Assembly: GCA_026702615.1 (NCBI GenBank)
Contig: JAPPBY010000011.1
Location: 1 to 64,000 of the forward strand
Direction: 5' to 3'
Source: Chloroflexota bacterium
Lineage (GTDB): Bacteria; Chloroflexota; Dehalococcoidia; Tepidiformales; Tepidiformaceae
Length of the DNA stretch: 64,000 bases
Made by a program: the position numbers and the translations under genes. This document shows, piece by piece, positions 44,022-52,627 of this stretch (position 1 is its first letter; every line of letters starts with the position of its first letter). Under the pieces are notes generated by a model, which saw nothing but the letters and a program-made list of their open reading frames with translations, was not told the DNA's origin and made no database searches.

Positions 44022-44819
44022 ATGTCTACCGATGCTACTGATGAACTGATCGTCGACCAGTGCGACGGCGTGCTCACCCTCACCTTCAACCGGCCCGAGC
44101 GGCTCAACGCCATCAGCGGCCCCATGCTCGCCGCCCTCTCGGAACAGCTCGACCGCGCCAACGTCGACCCCGAGATCCGCGTCGTCGTGTTGACCGGCGC
44201 CGGCCGTGGCTTCTGCGCCGGCCTCGACCTGAAGGCCCGCGCCGACGGCGACGACATGAGCGGCGCCACTGACCTGCGCCTCTTCGACCTGCACAACACG
44301 CCCCCGCTGGTCCTCCATCGCATGGACAAGCCGGTCATCTGCGCCCTCAACGGACCCGCCGCCGGATATGGCATGGACCTCGCCCTCGGTTGCGACATCC
44401 GCATCGCCAGCGACCGGGCCAAGCTCGGCGCCGTCTTCGTACGGCGCGGCGTCCTGCCGGAGTCCGGCGGCACCTGGTACCTGCCCCGCCTCGTCGGCTG
44501 GGCGAAGGCCGCCGAGATCGCCTTCATGGGCGATGTGCTTGATGCCGAGCGTTCGCACGAGCTCGGCCTCGTGAACCGCGTCGTCCCCCACGACGACCTT
44601 ATGGACGAGGTCCGCAACGTGGCTGGCCGCATTGCCAGCAACGCGCCCTACTCCGTGCAGGCCACGAAGCGCATGATGCGGCTCGGCATGGACGAGACCT
44701 TCGAGACGGCCGTCGACCACACCTACCTGCAGCTCCGCCCCATGTTCACCAGCGAGGACTTCCGCGAGGGCATGACCGCCTTCCTCGAACGCCGCGATCC
44801 CGAGTTCAAAGGGCGCTGA
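44022..44819 (+). CDS. Enoyl-CoA hydratase/isomerase family protein
   Basis: 265 residues, crotonase fold. LTFNRPERLNAI, the oxyanion-hole segments FCAGLDLKA and GPAAGYGMDLALGCD, and a Glu in RRGVLPESGGTWYLPRLVG consistent with a hydratase. Acts on acyl-CoA in beta-oxidation or a related route; exact substrate unknown. AGGAGG lies 8 nt before ATG 44022, which is preferred to an in-frame start 18 codons upstream. Confidence 0.92.
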   Translation: MSTDATDELIVDQCDGVLTLTFNRPERLNAISGPMLAALSEQLDRANVDPEIRVVVLTGAGRGFCAGLDLKARADGDDMSGATDLRLFDLHNTPPLVLHRMDKPVICALNGPAAGYGMDLALGCDIRIASDRAKLGAVFVRRGVLPESGGTWYLPRLVGWAKAAEIAFMGDVLDAERSHELGLVNRVVPHDDLMDEVRNVAGRIASNAPYSVQATKRMMRLGMDETFETAVDHTYLQLRPMFTSEDFREGMTAFLERRDPEFKGR

Positions 44820-44879
44820 GTCAAGGGCCGCTGAGGGCGCCTGCTACACTGGCACGGCCTCGAAGGGCCAGGAGCGAGT

Positions 44880-45533
44880 ATGTACCGGCGCCTGATTCGC
44901 GGCACTGTGGAGCGTGGCCAGACGGCCGAACTGCTTGCCGCCGCCCGCTTCGCCTTCGAGCACCAGGACAACCGCGGCATCCGCGCGCGTACGGCCCTTT
45001 GGGCGGCCATGACCGGCCCCACGAACGCCATCTCAATCGTGATGGACTTCAACACGCTCGAGGAGCTGGAGCGCCTCAACGACCTCGCCACCCAGGATTC
45101 GCAGTTCGCCGGAATCTGGGCCGATGTAGAGCGCCACCTCCTCCCCGGCCGCACCGACGCCTCCATCCACCGCCTCTCGTACCACTCCGAGGGCCTCATC
45201 TCCGCCGAGGAGGCGACGGCCCCCCGCCGATTCCTGCGCCTGATGACGGGCGAGGTGCTGCCGGGCAAGGGCCGCGAGTTCGTGCTCTCCCTGTCGGAGG
45301 CGCTGCGGTACCAGAACGAGCGCGGAGTCGACGCCACCACGAGCGTCTGGAGCGCCCTCTCCGGCGGCACGAATGCCATCGCCATTGCCGGCGAGTTCGA
45401 CTCGATGGCCGAGCTGGAACGCTTTGACGACCTTGCCCTTCAGGATGCCGAATTCGCGCGCTTCCGCCGCGCCACCCGCGAGGCGATGGCCTTCCTCACC
45501 ACCCACGTGGAGCTGATGCGGAACGTCCTCTAG
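44880..45533 (+). CDS. Duplicated ferredoxin-like (dimeric alpha/beta-barrel type) protein, unknown
   Basis: 217 residues built from two related ~100-residue halves: YRRLIRGTVERGQTAELLAA ... SIVMDFNTLEELERLNDLATQDSQFA, and RFLRLMTGEVLPGKGREFVLSL ... AIAGEFDSMAELERFDDLALQDAEFA. Each half looks like one subunit of a NIPSNAP/antibiotic-monooxygenase-like barrel. Function unknown. A TGCTACACT extended -10 (44842-44850) and AGGAG before the ATG give it its own promoter. It ends at the terminator at 45561. Confidence 0.7.
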   Translation: MYRRLIRGTVERGQTAELLAAARFAFEHQDNRGIRARTALWAAMTGPTNAISIVMDFNTLEELERLNDLATQDSQFAGIWADVERHLLPGRTDASIHRLSYHSEGLISAEEATAPRRFLRLMTGEVLPGKGREFVLSLSEALRYQNERGVDATTSVWSALSGGTNAIAIAGEFDSMAELERFDDLALQDAEFARFRRATREAMAFLTTHVELMRNVL

Positions 45534-45560
45534 CCCTCCGCTCCGGGCCTCGGACATGAG

Positions 45561-45584
45561 AAAGGGGCGCAGATGCGCCCCTTT
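45561..45584. terminator. Bidirectional intrinsic terminator
   Basis: Perfect stem AAAGGGGCGC / GCGCCCCTTT with loop AGAT. It sits between convergent genes (stops at 45533 and 45607). The A/T ends give a short U-run in both directions. Confidence 0.85.
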
Positions 45585-45606
45585 CGTGATTCGGACCGGG
45601 TGAGGC

Positions 45607-45996
45607 CTAGTGGCCGCAGGGGCGCGCCTCCCCGCCTCCACCCTCGGTCTGGAAGCTGGAGCCGCAGGCGCAACTCTTCGTCGCGTTCGGGTTGTAGATG
45701 CTGAAGCCGCTCTTCATCACCTCGTCGACGTAGTCGATCTCGGCGCCGTCGAGGTACTGGGCGCTCTCGGGGTCGACGACGATGCGGACGCCGCTCCGCT
45801 CCATGACGATATCGTCCGCTTCGGTCGAGCGGGCCAGGGCCATGCCGTACTGGTAGCCCGAGCAGCCGCCGCCGGCCACGAAGACTCGCAGGGCGCCCTC
45901 GGGAAGGTCGCGCGCCTCAAGGAGCGCCTTCGCCTTCTCAACAGCGGCATCGGTGATGTTGACGAGTTGAGTCTCGGTGGTGGCTTCGGTCGTCAT
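45607..45996 (-). CDS. erpA: A-type Fe-S cluster carrier/insertion protein (IscA/ErpA family)
   Basis: 129 residues. Conserved cysteines in GGGCSGYQYGM (Cys in the first loop) and SCACGSSF (C-x-C) place it in the HesB/IscA/ErpA family, which delivers Fe-S clusters to apo-proteins. A Gly-rich tail ends RPCGH, adding one more Cys. AAGGAG lies 5 nt before ATG 45996, preferred to an upstream in-frame start. An extended -10 TGCTATACT lies about 60 bp upstream. It is divergent from the cysteine desulfurase, so the pair supports Fe-S assembly. Confidence 0.93.
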   Translation of the reverse strand: MTTEATTETQLVNITDAAVEKAKALLEARDLPEGALRVFVAGGGCSGYQYGMALARSTEADDIVMERSGVRIVVDPESAQYLDGAEIDYVDEVMKSGFSIYNPNATKSCACGSSFQTEGGGGEARPCGH

Positions 45997-46111
45997 GTGC
46001 ACTCCTTGGAGGTTGCTTGCGTACAAATCCGGCGCGCAAACGCCAGGCGCGGCTAAAGTATAGCAAGAGTCGCGCCCTTAACGCCCGGCGGCGCGTCATC
46101 GGGAGGGAACC

Positions 46112-47281
46112 ATGGAGCGCGTCTACCTCGACCACGCCGCCACCACGCCCCCCGACCCGCGCGTGCTTGAGGCCATGTGGCCCGTCTTCTCCCGCGACTG
46201 GGGCAACCCCTCTTCCATCTACCTCGAGGGCCAGACCGCCAACCGCTGGCTCGACGAAGCCCGCGTCCGCTGTGCTCGCCTGCTCGGCGTCGAACCGAGC
46301 GAGATCATCTTTACGAGCGGCGGCACCGAGTCCGACAATGCCGCTATCCGCGGAGCCGCCCTCGCCCAGCGTGAACGCGGGCGTGGCGACCACATCGTCA
46401 CGAGCCAGGTCGAGCACCACGCCGTCCTCCACACCGTCGAGCAGCTCGAACGCGACGGCTTCCGCGCCACCTACCTCCCTGTCGACTCCGACGGTCGCGT
46501 CGACCTCGCCGCGCTCGAGGAGGCCGTCGGCCCCGAGACGGCCGTGCTGACCCTGATGGCGGCGAATAACGAAGTCGGGACGCTCCAGCCGGTCGCGGAG
46601 GCGGCGGCCCTGGCGAAGGCGCGCAACCCCAACGTCGTCGTCCACACGGATGCCGTGCAGGCTGCCGGCTCAATCGACATAACTCCGGAGGCGCTTGGCG
46701 TGGACCTGCTCAGCATGGCCTCGCACAAGCTGTACGGCACGAAGGGCACGGGACTGCTGTACGTGCGCCGGGGTACGCCCTGGCACCCGCAGATCCTGGG
46801 GGGTACGCAGGAGCGCGAGCGACGCGCCGGCACCGAGAACGTCGCCGGCGCTTTCGGCCTTGCCGTCGCCATGGAGCTTGCCTGGCAGGAGCGCGAGGAG
46901 CGCGTCGCTCACTACCGCCGCCTCCGCGACCGTCTCCTCTTCGAGCTCCCCGAGCGCGTCCCCGACACGGTCATCACCGGCCCCACCGACCCCGATCGCC
47001 GCCTCCCCAACAGCTTCAGCTGCTGCTTCCGCAACGTCGAGGGCGAGAGCGTCCTGCTCGGGCTCGACATGGTGGAGATCGCCGCCAGCTCGGGCAGCGC
47101 CTGCACGACCGGCTCGCTTGAGCCCTCGCACGTCCTCACGGCCATGGGAATCGAAGACGACCTCGCCCACGCCTCGCTCCGGCTGACCGTCGGCAAGGGA
47201 AACACGGACGAGCAGATCGACCACGTGCTGGAGCAGCTCCCGCCGATCGTCGAGCGTCTACGGGCGCTCGCCCCGGGTTAG
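46112..47281 (+). CDS. Cysteine desulfurase (NifS/IscS family)
   Basis: 389 residues, class V PLP aminotransferase. Supplies sulfur from cysteine. YLDHAATTPPDP, FTSGGTESDN, VEHHAV, AANNEVGTLQP, HTDAVQAAG, PLP-Lys in SMASHKLYGTKG (about residue 205) and the mobile Cys loop SSGSACTTGSLEPSHVL. The loop type is that of NifS/IscS rather than SufS. GGGAGG precedes the ATG. The stop overlaps that of the convergent fabF by 4 nt. Confidence 0.95.
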   Translation: MERVYLDHAATTPPDPRVLEAMWPVFSRDWGNPSSIYLEGQTANRWLDEARVRCARLLGVEPSEIIFTSGGTESDNAAIRGAALAQRERGRGDHIVTSQVEHHAVLHTVEQLERDGFRATYLPVDSDGRVDLAALEEAVGPETAVLTLMAANNEVGTLQPVAEAAALAKARNPNVVVHTDAVQAAGSIDITPEALGVDLLSMASHKLYGTKGTGLLYVRRGTPWHPQILGGTQERERRAGTENVAGAFGLAVAMELAWQEREERVAHYRRLRDRLLFELPERVPDTVITGPTDPDRRLPNSFSCCFRNVEGESVLLGLDMVEIAASSGSACTTGSLEPSHVLTAMGIEDDLAHASLRLTVGKGNTDEQIDHVLEQLPPIVERLRALAPG

Positions 47282-48516
47282 CCCTCGTAGCGCTTGAAGA
47301 TCACGCTGCCGTTCTGGCCGCCGAAGCCGAACCCGTTGACCATCGCCGCGTTGACGGTCATCTCGCGGGCCTCAAGGGGCACGTAGTCGAGGTCGCACTC
47401 GGGGTCGGGATTCTCCAGGTTGATCGTCGGAGGCACGCAGCCGTCCGCGATCGCTAGCACCGATGCCAGCGCCCCCACCGCGCCGGCCCCGCCCAGCAGG
47501 TGCCCGACCATCGACTTTGTCGCGCTGATGGCGACGGAGTTGGCGTGCTCCCCGAAGGCGATCTTGATCGCCAGCGTCTCGGAGGCGTCGTTCAGGGGCG
47601 TGCCTGTGCCGTGCGCGGAGATGCAATCGATCGCTTCCGGCCCCATGCCGGCCGCGTCGAGGGCGGAGGACATCGCCTGCGCCGCTCCGCTGCCATCGTC
47701 GCGGGGAGCGGTGATGTGGTACGCGTCGCTGCTCAGCGCGCCGCCCGCGATCTCGGCGTACACGCGAGCGCCGCGCTTGCGCGCCCGCTCCTCCGACTCC
47801 ACCACGAACACCGATGCGCCCTCGCCGAAGACGAAGCCGTCACGGTCGCGGTCGAAGGGGCGGGAGGCGCCCTCGGGGTCCTCGTTGTTCCGGCTGAGCG
47901 CCTTCATGTTCGCCAGCCCCGCCACGGACACCGGGTGTATCGCGGCTTCCGCGCCGCCGGCTAGCACCACGTCGGCGAGGCCGCTCTCGATGAGCGCCTT
48001 CGCCTCGACGTAGCTATAGAGCCCGCTCGCGCAGGCGGCGGTCGAAGCCAGCGTCGGCCCGCGCAGCCCGAGCTGCATGCCCACCTGGCAGGCGCCCATG
48101 TTCGGCGCCATCAGGGGCACGAAGAAGGGGGACACGCGCGCCGGTCCCTTGGCGATGTAGTTCTCCGTCTCGAGGAAGGTGTTGAGCACGCCCCCGGCGC
48201 CCGTGGCCAGCGCCACGGCCGCGCGCGGCCGCTCCTCGTCGGTCAACTCCAGCCCCGCGTCCTCGGCCGCTTCGTGGGCCGCCGCCACGCAGAACTGGGC
48301 GAAGCGCGACATCCGCCGCGCCGCCTTCGAATCGACCCCCTTGGGGGTGAACCCCTTCACCTCCCCGGCAATGCGGACGGGGAGGTCGCTGGCGTCGAAC
48401 GCCTCGATCGGCGCGATGCCCGACGTCCCGGCGAGCAGGTTGCGCCACGATTCGGGCGCCGTGAGGCCTACGGGCGTTACCGCCCCGATTCCCGTAACAA
48501 GCGCGCTGGTCATCAA
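47278..48516 (-). CDS. fabF: Beta-ketoacyl-ACP synthase II (FabF-like), copy 1
   Basis: 412 residues. Elongates fatty-acyl chains. Catalytic triad Cys in STAACASGLYS, His in SAHGTGTPLND and His in VGHLLGGAGAVG; C-terminal GFGFGGQNGS. Last gene of a fabD-KAS-KAS operon with 4-nt overlaps. Start at the ATGATG overlapping the upstream KAS stop. Confidence 0.95.
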   Translation of the reverse strand: MMTSALVTGIGAVTPVGLTAPESWRNLLAGTSGIAPIEAFDASDLPVRIAGEVKGFTPKGVDSKAARRMSRFAQFCVAAAHEAAEDAGLELTDEERPRAAVALATGAGGVLNTFLETENYIAKGPARVSPFFVPLMAPNMGACQVGMQLGLRGPTLASTAACASGLYSYVEAKALIESGLADVVLAGGAEAAIHPVSVAGLANMKALSRNNEDPEGASRPFDRDRDGFVFGEGASVFVVESEERARKRGARVYAEIAGGALSSDAYHITAPRDDGSGAAQAMSSALDAAGMGPEAIDCISAHGTGTPLNDASETLAIKIAFGEHANSVAISATKSMVGHLLGGAGAVGALASVLAIADGCVPPTINLENPDPECDLDYVPLEAREMTVNAAMVNGFGFGGQNGSVIFKRYEG

Positions 48517-49763
48517 ACCGCTCCGTTCACGGCGCGGAAGATCACCGCGGCGTTGTGTCCGCCAAGTCCCACCGAGGTGCTCAGCGCCGTGTGAACGGGG
48601 CGGGATTTCGCCACGTTCGGCACGTAGTCGAGGTCACACTCGGGGTCCGGCGTCGTGTAGTTGATGGTCGGGGGGACCTTCTGGTCGCGGATGGCGAGGA
48701 TGCAGGCGATCGCCTCGATCGAACCCGCCGCCGCCATCCCGTGTCCGGTCACCGGCTTGATCGAGCTCATCGAGACTTCGTAGGCCGCCTCCCCCATGAG
48801 CTCCTTCACAACGACGGTCTCGATGCGGTCGTTCAGCTTCGTGCCGCTGCCGTGGGGATTGATGTAGTCGATTTCGGCGGCGTCGATTTCGGCTTCGCGC
48901 AGGGCGCCCGTGATCGAGCGGCGCAGCCCCCGGCCCGCCTCGTCGAGCGCGATCATGTCGTAGGCGTCGTTCGAGGTGCCCGAACCGAGTAGCTCGCAGT
49001 AGATGCGCGCCCCGCGCGCCCGTGCGTGCTCGTACTCCTCGAGGATGACCGCACCGGCTCCCTCCCCAGCCGCGAAGCCATCACGGTTCAGGTCGAATGG
49101 CTTGACCGCTTGCTCGGGGTGCTCGTTGTCGCTCGCGAGCGCGCGCATTGAGCACCAGGTCGCGTGGAACACGGGCACGAGCACCGACTCGCAGCTCCCC
49201 GCGATGACGGCCGCCGCGTCCCCGCGCTGGATCGCGTGCGCCCCCGCCCCGATGGCGGCGGCGCCCGTCGCGCAGGCGCTCACGACGGCCACGTTCGGGC
49301 CGCGTGCGCCGGTGTGAATCGAGATGTGACCGCTGGCCGCATCGACGATGAAGTTGGCGATAAGGAAGGGCGAAACGCGCCGAGGTCCGCGCATCTGCAG
49401 CGCCTGGTCGCCTTCCCAGATTTCCTCGTAGCCGCCGCCCCCGTTCCCGAAGATGATCCCGACGTCCTCGCAGTTCTCTTCGGTGATCTCGAGGCCGCTG
49501 TCGTCGAGCGCTTCCAGCACGGAGTTCATGGCGAAGCGCACGCCCCGGTTCATGTGACGCCGCTGCTTCGCGCCGATGCGCTCGTCGATCTCGAAGTCCT
49601 TCACCTCGGCCTGGATGCGCACGGGGAAGGGCTCGGCGTCGAAGAGGGTGATCGGGCCGATGCCGCTGCGGCCGTCCAGGACCGACGCCCACGTCTCCTC
49701 GGCCGTGTTCCCGGCTGGGGTGACTGCGCCGACGCCGGTGACGACGACGCGGGGGCGGTTCAC
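48513..49763 (-). CDS. Beta-ketoacyl-ACP synthase II (FabF-like), copy 2
   Basis: 416 residues, paralogue of the next gene with active-site Cys in VVSACATGAAA, His in NPHGSGTKLND and His in VTGHGMAAAGSIEA. The HGSGT and GHGMAAAGS variants differ from the canonical HGTGT and GHLLGAAG, as seen in some KAS-like enzymes of secondary or specialised acyl chains. GTG start shares TG with the fabD stop. Division of labour with the canonical copy is inference. Confidence 0.88.
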   Translation of the reverse strand: MNRPRVVVTGVGAVTPAGNTAEETWASVLDGRSGIGPITLFDAEPFPVRIQAEVKDFEIDERIGAKQRRHMNRGVRFAMNSVLEALDDSGLEITEENCEDVGIIFGNGGGGYEEIWEGDQALQMRGPRRVSPFLIANFIVDAASGHISIHTGARGPNVAVVSACATGAAAIGAGAHAIQRGDAAAVIAGSCESVLVPVFHATWCSMRALASDNEHPEQAVKPFDLNRDGFAAGEGAGAVILEEYEHARARGARIYCELLGSGTSNDAYDMIALDEAGRGLRRSITGALREAEIDAAEIDYINPHGSGTKLNDRIETVVVKELMGEAAYEVSMSSIKPVTGHGMAAAGSIEAIACILAIRDQKVPPTINYTTPDPECDLDYVPNVAKSRPVHTALSTSVGLGGHNAAVIFRAVNGAV

Positions 49764-50752
49764 TGCGTAGCACTCTCGACGGCGGCAAAACGCTCGCTGA
49801 GCAGGCCCGTGCGGTCGTCGCTCAGGCTGACCACGTTCGTCTTCGGGTCAATGCGACGCACCAGCTTGGTGAGCACGTTGCCGGGCCCCACCTCGACGAA
49901 TAGGTCGGCGCCCAGCTCCTGCATGCGCTCGACGCCGCGCTGCCAGTGCACCACCGAGGTCAGCTGGTCACGCAGCTCTGCGTGAACCTCGCCCCGGGAG
50001 CGGAGCACATCGGCGTTGATGTTGCCGACCACGGGGGCGTCCGGCTCCCGTGGCGGGAACCGCTCGAGCCAGCCGCTCATGGTGTCGCTCGCGCGCTGCA
50101 TCAGCGGCGAGTGGGAAGCGATGGTGATGGGCAGCCGCACAACCTTGCGCGCGCCCGCTGCCTGGGCGGCGTCCATGGCCCGCTTCAGCGGCCCGACGGC
50201 GCCCGAAATAACGTTTTGCCCCTCGCAGTTGAGCGTCGCAATGCCGACGTACCCGTCGCTGCCCGTGGCTTGGTCGCAGATGGCGAGCACCGACTCCTCG
50301 GAAAGGCCGAGGATGGAGGCCATGCCGCCCGGGTTCTCCTGGCCGGCCTCGTCCATGGCGCGGCCGCGCTCGCGTACGAGCAGCAGCCCTTCCTCGAATT
50401 CGAGCGAGCCCGCCGCCACCGCGGCTGTGAACTCGCCCATCGAGTGCCCGGCCAGCACGTGTGGCTGCAGCCTCCGGTCGATTGCCGCCCAGCGTTCCTT
50501 GAGTGCCGCGAGCCAGGCCATCGAGATGACGAACGTCGCCGGCTGCTGGTTGATGGTCCGTTCGAGCTCTTCCTCGGGCCCCTCGAAGCAGAGGCTGGAG
50601 AGCTTCGTCTCGAGCACTTCGTCCGCGCGCCGGAAGACCTCGCGGGCCGCCCGCGACGCGTGGTACAGGCGCTCGCCCATGCCGACGCTATGTGAGCCTT
50701 GACCCGGGAAGATGAGGGCGATTCGGCGCCAGGGATCCACTGATCGCTGCAT
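49760..50752 (-). CDS. fabD: Malonyl-CoA:ACP transacylase
   Basis: 330 residues. Loads malonyl groups on ACP. N-terminal FPGQGSHSVGMG, nucleophile GHSMGE (Ser about residue 101), VRERGRAM (substrate Arg), catalytic His in ASHSPLM, and VEVGPGNVLTKL. First gene of the operon; TGCTATCCT upstream is a candidate extended -10. No acpP or fabG is in the window. Confidence 0.95.
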   Translation of the reverse strand: MQRSVDPWRRIALIFPGQGSHSVGMGERLYHASRAAREVFRRADEVLETKLSSLCFEGPEEELERTINQQPATFVISMAWLAALKERWAAIDRRLQPHVLAGHSMGEFTAAVAAGSLEFEEGLLLVRERGRAMDEAGQENPGGMASILGLSEESVLAICDQATGSDGYVGIATLNCEGQNVISGAVGPLKRAMDAAQAAGARKVVRLPITIASHSPLMQRASDTMSGWLERFPPREPDAPVVGNINADVLRSRGEVHAELRDQLTSVVHWQRGVERMQELGADLFVEVGPGNVLTKLVRRIDPKTNVVSLSDDRTGLLSERFAAVESATQ

Positions 50753-50829
50753 GAAGCCTCGCCCGCGCGCGATTGCGCCGCACGGGCAGGCCCGAGGATA
50801 GCAGAGCCCACGTCAACACAATAGGGAAC

Positions 50830-50871
50830 GGAAAGGTTTAGAGAAGGCTTGCCGGATCGAAATCGACGCTC
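50830..50871 (-). repeat. Duplicated priA 3' end (left border of an island)
   Basis: 42 bp matching 52628-52669 at 37 positions. On the minus strand it encodes SVDFDPASLL plus stop, versus SVDIDPVSLL plus stop for the intact priA. Differences are mainly conservative, as if the copy came from another strain's priA. It marks the left border of a ~1.8-kb island. Confidence 0.85.
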
Positions 50872-50873
50872 AA

Positions 50874-51040
50874 GGGCCGTTGACCGGCCCCTGAGCGTGC
50901 CCCATCATCGTCCGCGACTCCGCACGAGTCTTCTGCTCCTGGCGTGGGAATTACGGGAGGGCGGTTTTGTGCCCCCTTGCGGATCACGTTGGACAGCGAT
51001 GGCTCGTGCGGAGTCCACCGCCATCCCACCGCAAGGGGGC
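50874..51040 (+). other. Structured region: hairpin plus two interleaved perfect inverted repeats
   Basis: GGGCCG/CGGCCC (50874-50890) is followed by a 13-bp inverted repeat (GACTCCGCACGAG at 50916-50928; its complement at 51003-51015) and a 12-bp one (GCCCCCTTGCGG at 50971-50982; its complement at 51029-51040). The arms interleave (1a-2a-1b-2b), the topology of a pseudoknot or of two competing structures. The last arm contains the only purine-rich stretch before the TTG start at 51047, so the fold could control its translation. No known RNA family recognised. Confidence 0.6.
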
Positions 51041-51046
51041 TCCACA

Positions 51047-51658
51047 TTGAAGCACATACGTGTCATCTCGTTAGCGGTCATTGCCGTGATTGGCGCCGTC
51101 GCCATCGGCGTCGTCGCCGCCCAGGATGGCAACACGGCCAATGTCGAGGTGCGCGTCTGGCAGAGCACACAGGATTCCGAGCAGCTCTACATCAGCGCTC
51201 GTCCTGAAGGTGGCTCGTGGCGGACGCTGGGCACCATCCCGCTCGACATGAGCGGCCTCAACAGTCGCGAGACCTTCCGCTACGGTGACATCACCGTAGG
51301 CGTGCCGGTCGCGGACCCTGCGCTCACCTACGACGAAACAGGGAGACCACTCCTCGCCTTCACCGACGAAGGCAAGGTCATTCCAGAGTCGGACGAAGCA
51401 CTGGCCTGCTATGAGGCGCTGGAGTGGTTCGCCGACGAAATATGGGCCGATGACTGGGATGCGGAGCAAGTGACCTGCTCGGGGTACGGGGCGTGGTCGC
51501 ACACGTATCGCGCAGGGTTCATCGCCACGGGTGTCGCCAGACTCTCGCAGGGCATCTACTCCCTCTACATCCCCTTCCACATCTCCAGCGTCAACGGGCA
51601 GGTCCTGTACCGACTGTGGCGCTCAGACAATCTCCGCTCACTGGCACCCGGTAACTAA
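51047..51658 (+). CDS. Secreted protein of unknown function on the priA-tail island
   Basis: 203 residues from TTG 51047, or 219 from ATG 50999. The TTG start gives an ideal signal peptide (KHIRVISLAVIAVIGAVAIG then VVAAQD). The mature part is beta-rich (VEVRVWQSTQDSEQLYISAR, SWRTLGTIPLDM) with two or three Cys (ALACYEAL, VTCSGYG) and an extended middle. No family recognised. Its leader overlaps the interleaved inverted repeats. Composition is less GC-rich than neighbouring core genes. Confidence 0.6.
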   Translation: MKHIRVISLAVIAVIGAVAIGVVAAQDGNTANVEVRVWQSTQDSEQLYISARPEGGSWRTLGTIPLDMSGLNSRETFRYGDITVGVPVADPALTYDETGRPLLAFTDEGKVIPESDEALACYEALEWFADEIWADDWDAEQVTCSGYGAWSHTYRAGFIATGVARLSQGIYSLYIPFHISSVNGQVLYRLWRSDNLRSLAPGN

Positions 51659-51661
51659 CGG

Positions 51662-51808
51662 GTGCAGGATCGCGATCCCAATCGCCCAATGACAGATGCC
51701 GAAGCGGCTGCCTTTGGCTGTAGCGTCGTGTCTGGCCTCGGGTGTGGTCTGATGGTGTTCGTGGGCGGGCTCATCTTGATCGCCATCGTCGTGCTGCTCG
51801 TGCTCTAG
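51662..51808 (+). CDS. Single-helix microprotein
   Basis: 48 codons from GTG 51662, or 39 from ATG 51689. The sequence is MTDAEAAAFGCSVVSG followed by a long hydrophobic helix (LMVFVGGLILIAIVVLLVL) to the stop. The single C-terminal transmembrane segment and position 4 bases after the preceding stop support a real gene. Function unknown. Confidence 0.45.
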   Translation: MQDRDPNRPMTDAEAAAFGCSVVSGLGCGLMVFVGGLILIAIVVLLVL

Positions 51809-51833
51809 CCTCGCAGACTCGGCTTCGACCTTC

Positions 51834-52163
51834 TTGGCCAACCTAGGCAAACTAGAGGTCATCCCCGCTGAGGTAACTGCTGTGATCAATTCAGACCCCA
51901 TGACCTGCCCTAGCTGCGGCTTCAACTACCTCCACCATGAACAGGTGGAGGTGTTCCCCAGACCGAAGGAGGATGCTGAACGGTACGTGGGTTTTGAGGT
52001 CAGCCGCCAAGGCCTGCGCACCATTCCCCCTGACACCAACCCTTCATCTAGGCGGGATGGGCTACGAATCCGGTTTTCATGTGAGGGCTGCGACCTTCTG
52101 CCCTCACTGACGATCGTGCAGCACAAGGGCCAGACGTTCATGGAGTGGGAACAGAGGCCCTGA
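51834..52163 (+). CDS. Small zinc-ribbon-like protein, unknown
   Basis: Up to 109 residues. CPSCGFNYLHHEQVEVF and CEGCD form two Cys pairs typical of a zinc ribbon; the end is HKGQTFMEW. Start is uncertain: TTG 51834, GTG 51882 (AGG 8 nt upstream) or ATG 51900. Located on the priA-tail island; function unknown. Confidence 0.55.
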   Translation: MANLGKLEVIPAEVTAVINSDPMTCPSCGFNYLHHEQVEVFPRPKEDAERYVGFEVSRQGLRTIPPDTNPSSRRDGLRIRFSCEGCDLLPSLTIVQHKGQTFMEWEQRP

Positions 52164-52278
52164 TTCGCGGCGACTCAGTTCCCTGCCTAGTTAGCCCTAT
52201 AAGTCCCTACCCCTTGACGCCACGCCGCCTCACAGTACGCTGGATGCGGACATCTGTTCGGGAAGAGGAGTAGGCCGC

Positions 52279-52590
52279 ATGGCTGAGCGTGGCACTACGG
52301 AAGAAGCCGCCAAGAATCTCGCTCGCTTTCTGAGCCAGCGCTCAACTGCCGACCAAAGGGCGGTCATCCTGTCGAGGCTGTGGCAGTACATGCTCACTAC
52401 GGAGCATGCGGATCTCAGGTCCGCGTATGGGTTGGCTCTCGATTCCGCGAGTGAGGAGACTCTGAGGTTGGCCCTCAGGATGGACATCGAACGAGTCGAT
52501 GCGCTCTATGGCCTTGAGCGACGTGTGGAGAACCTAGAGGCGCTACTGGGCGAGATCATCAACCGGCTTGACCGGCTGGAGGACTCTTGA
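52279..52590 (+). CDS. Small helical/coiled-coil protein, unknown
   Basis: 103 residues; AEGR-type helical N-terminus and a C-terminal leucine heptad pattern (LERRVENLEALLGEIINRLDRLE). GAGGAG lies 7 nt before the ATG, so translation is likely. No family recognised. Last gene of the island, 38 bases before the intact priA 3' end. Confidence 0.6.
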   Translation: MAERGTTEEAAKNLARFLSQRSTADQRAVILSRLWQYMLTTEHADLRSAYGLALDSASEETLRLALRMDIERVDALYGLERRVENLEALLGEIINRLDRLEDS

Positions 52591-52627
52591 GTTCGTCCCT
52601 AGTGGAGTCACGTAAGTAACTCCTGAA

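Noticed and set aside
45561-45584. REP element at the hairpin between convergent genes
   Set aside because: Perfect stem with A/T-flanked ends between two convergent stops is better explained as a bidirectional terminator.
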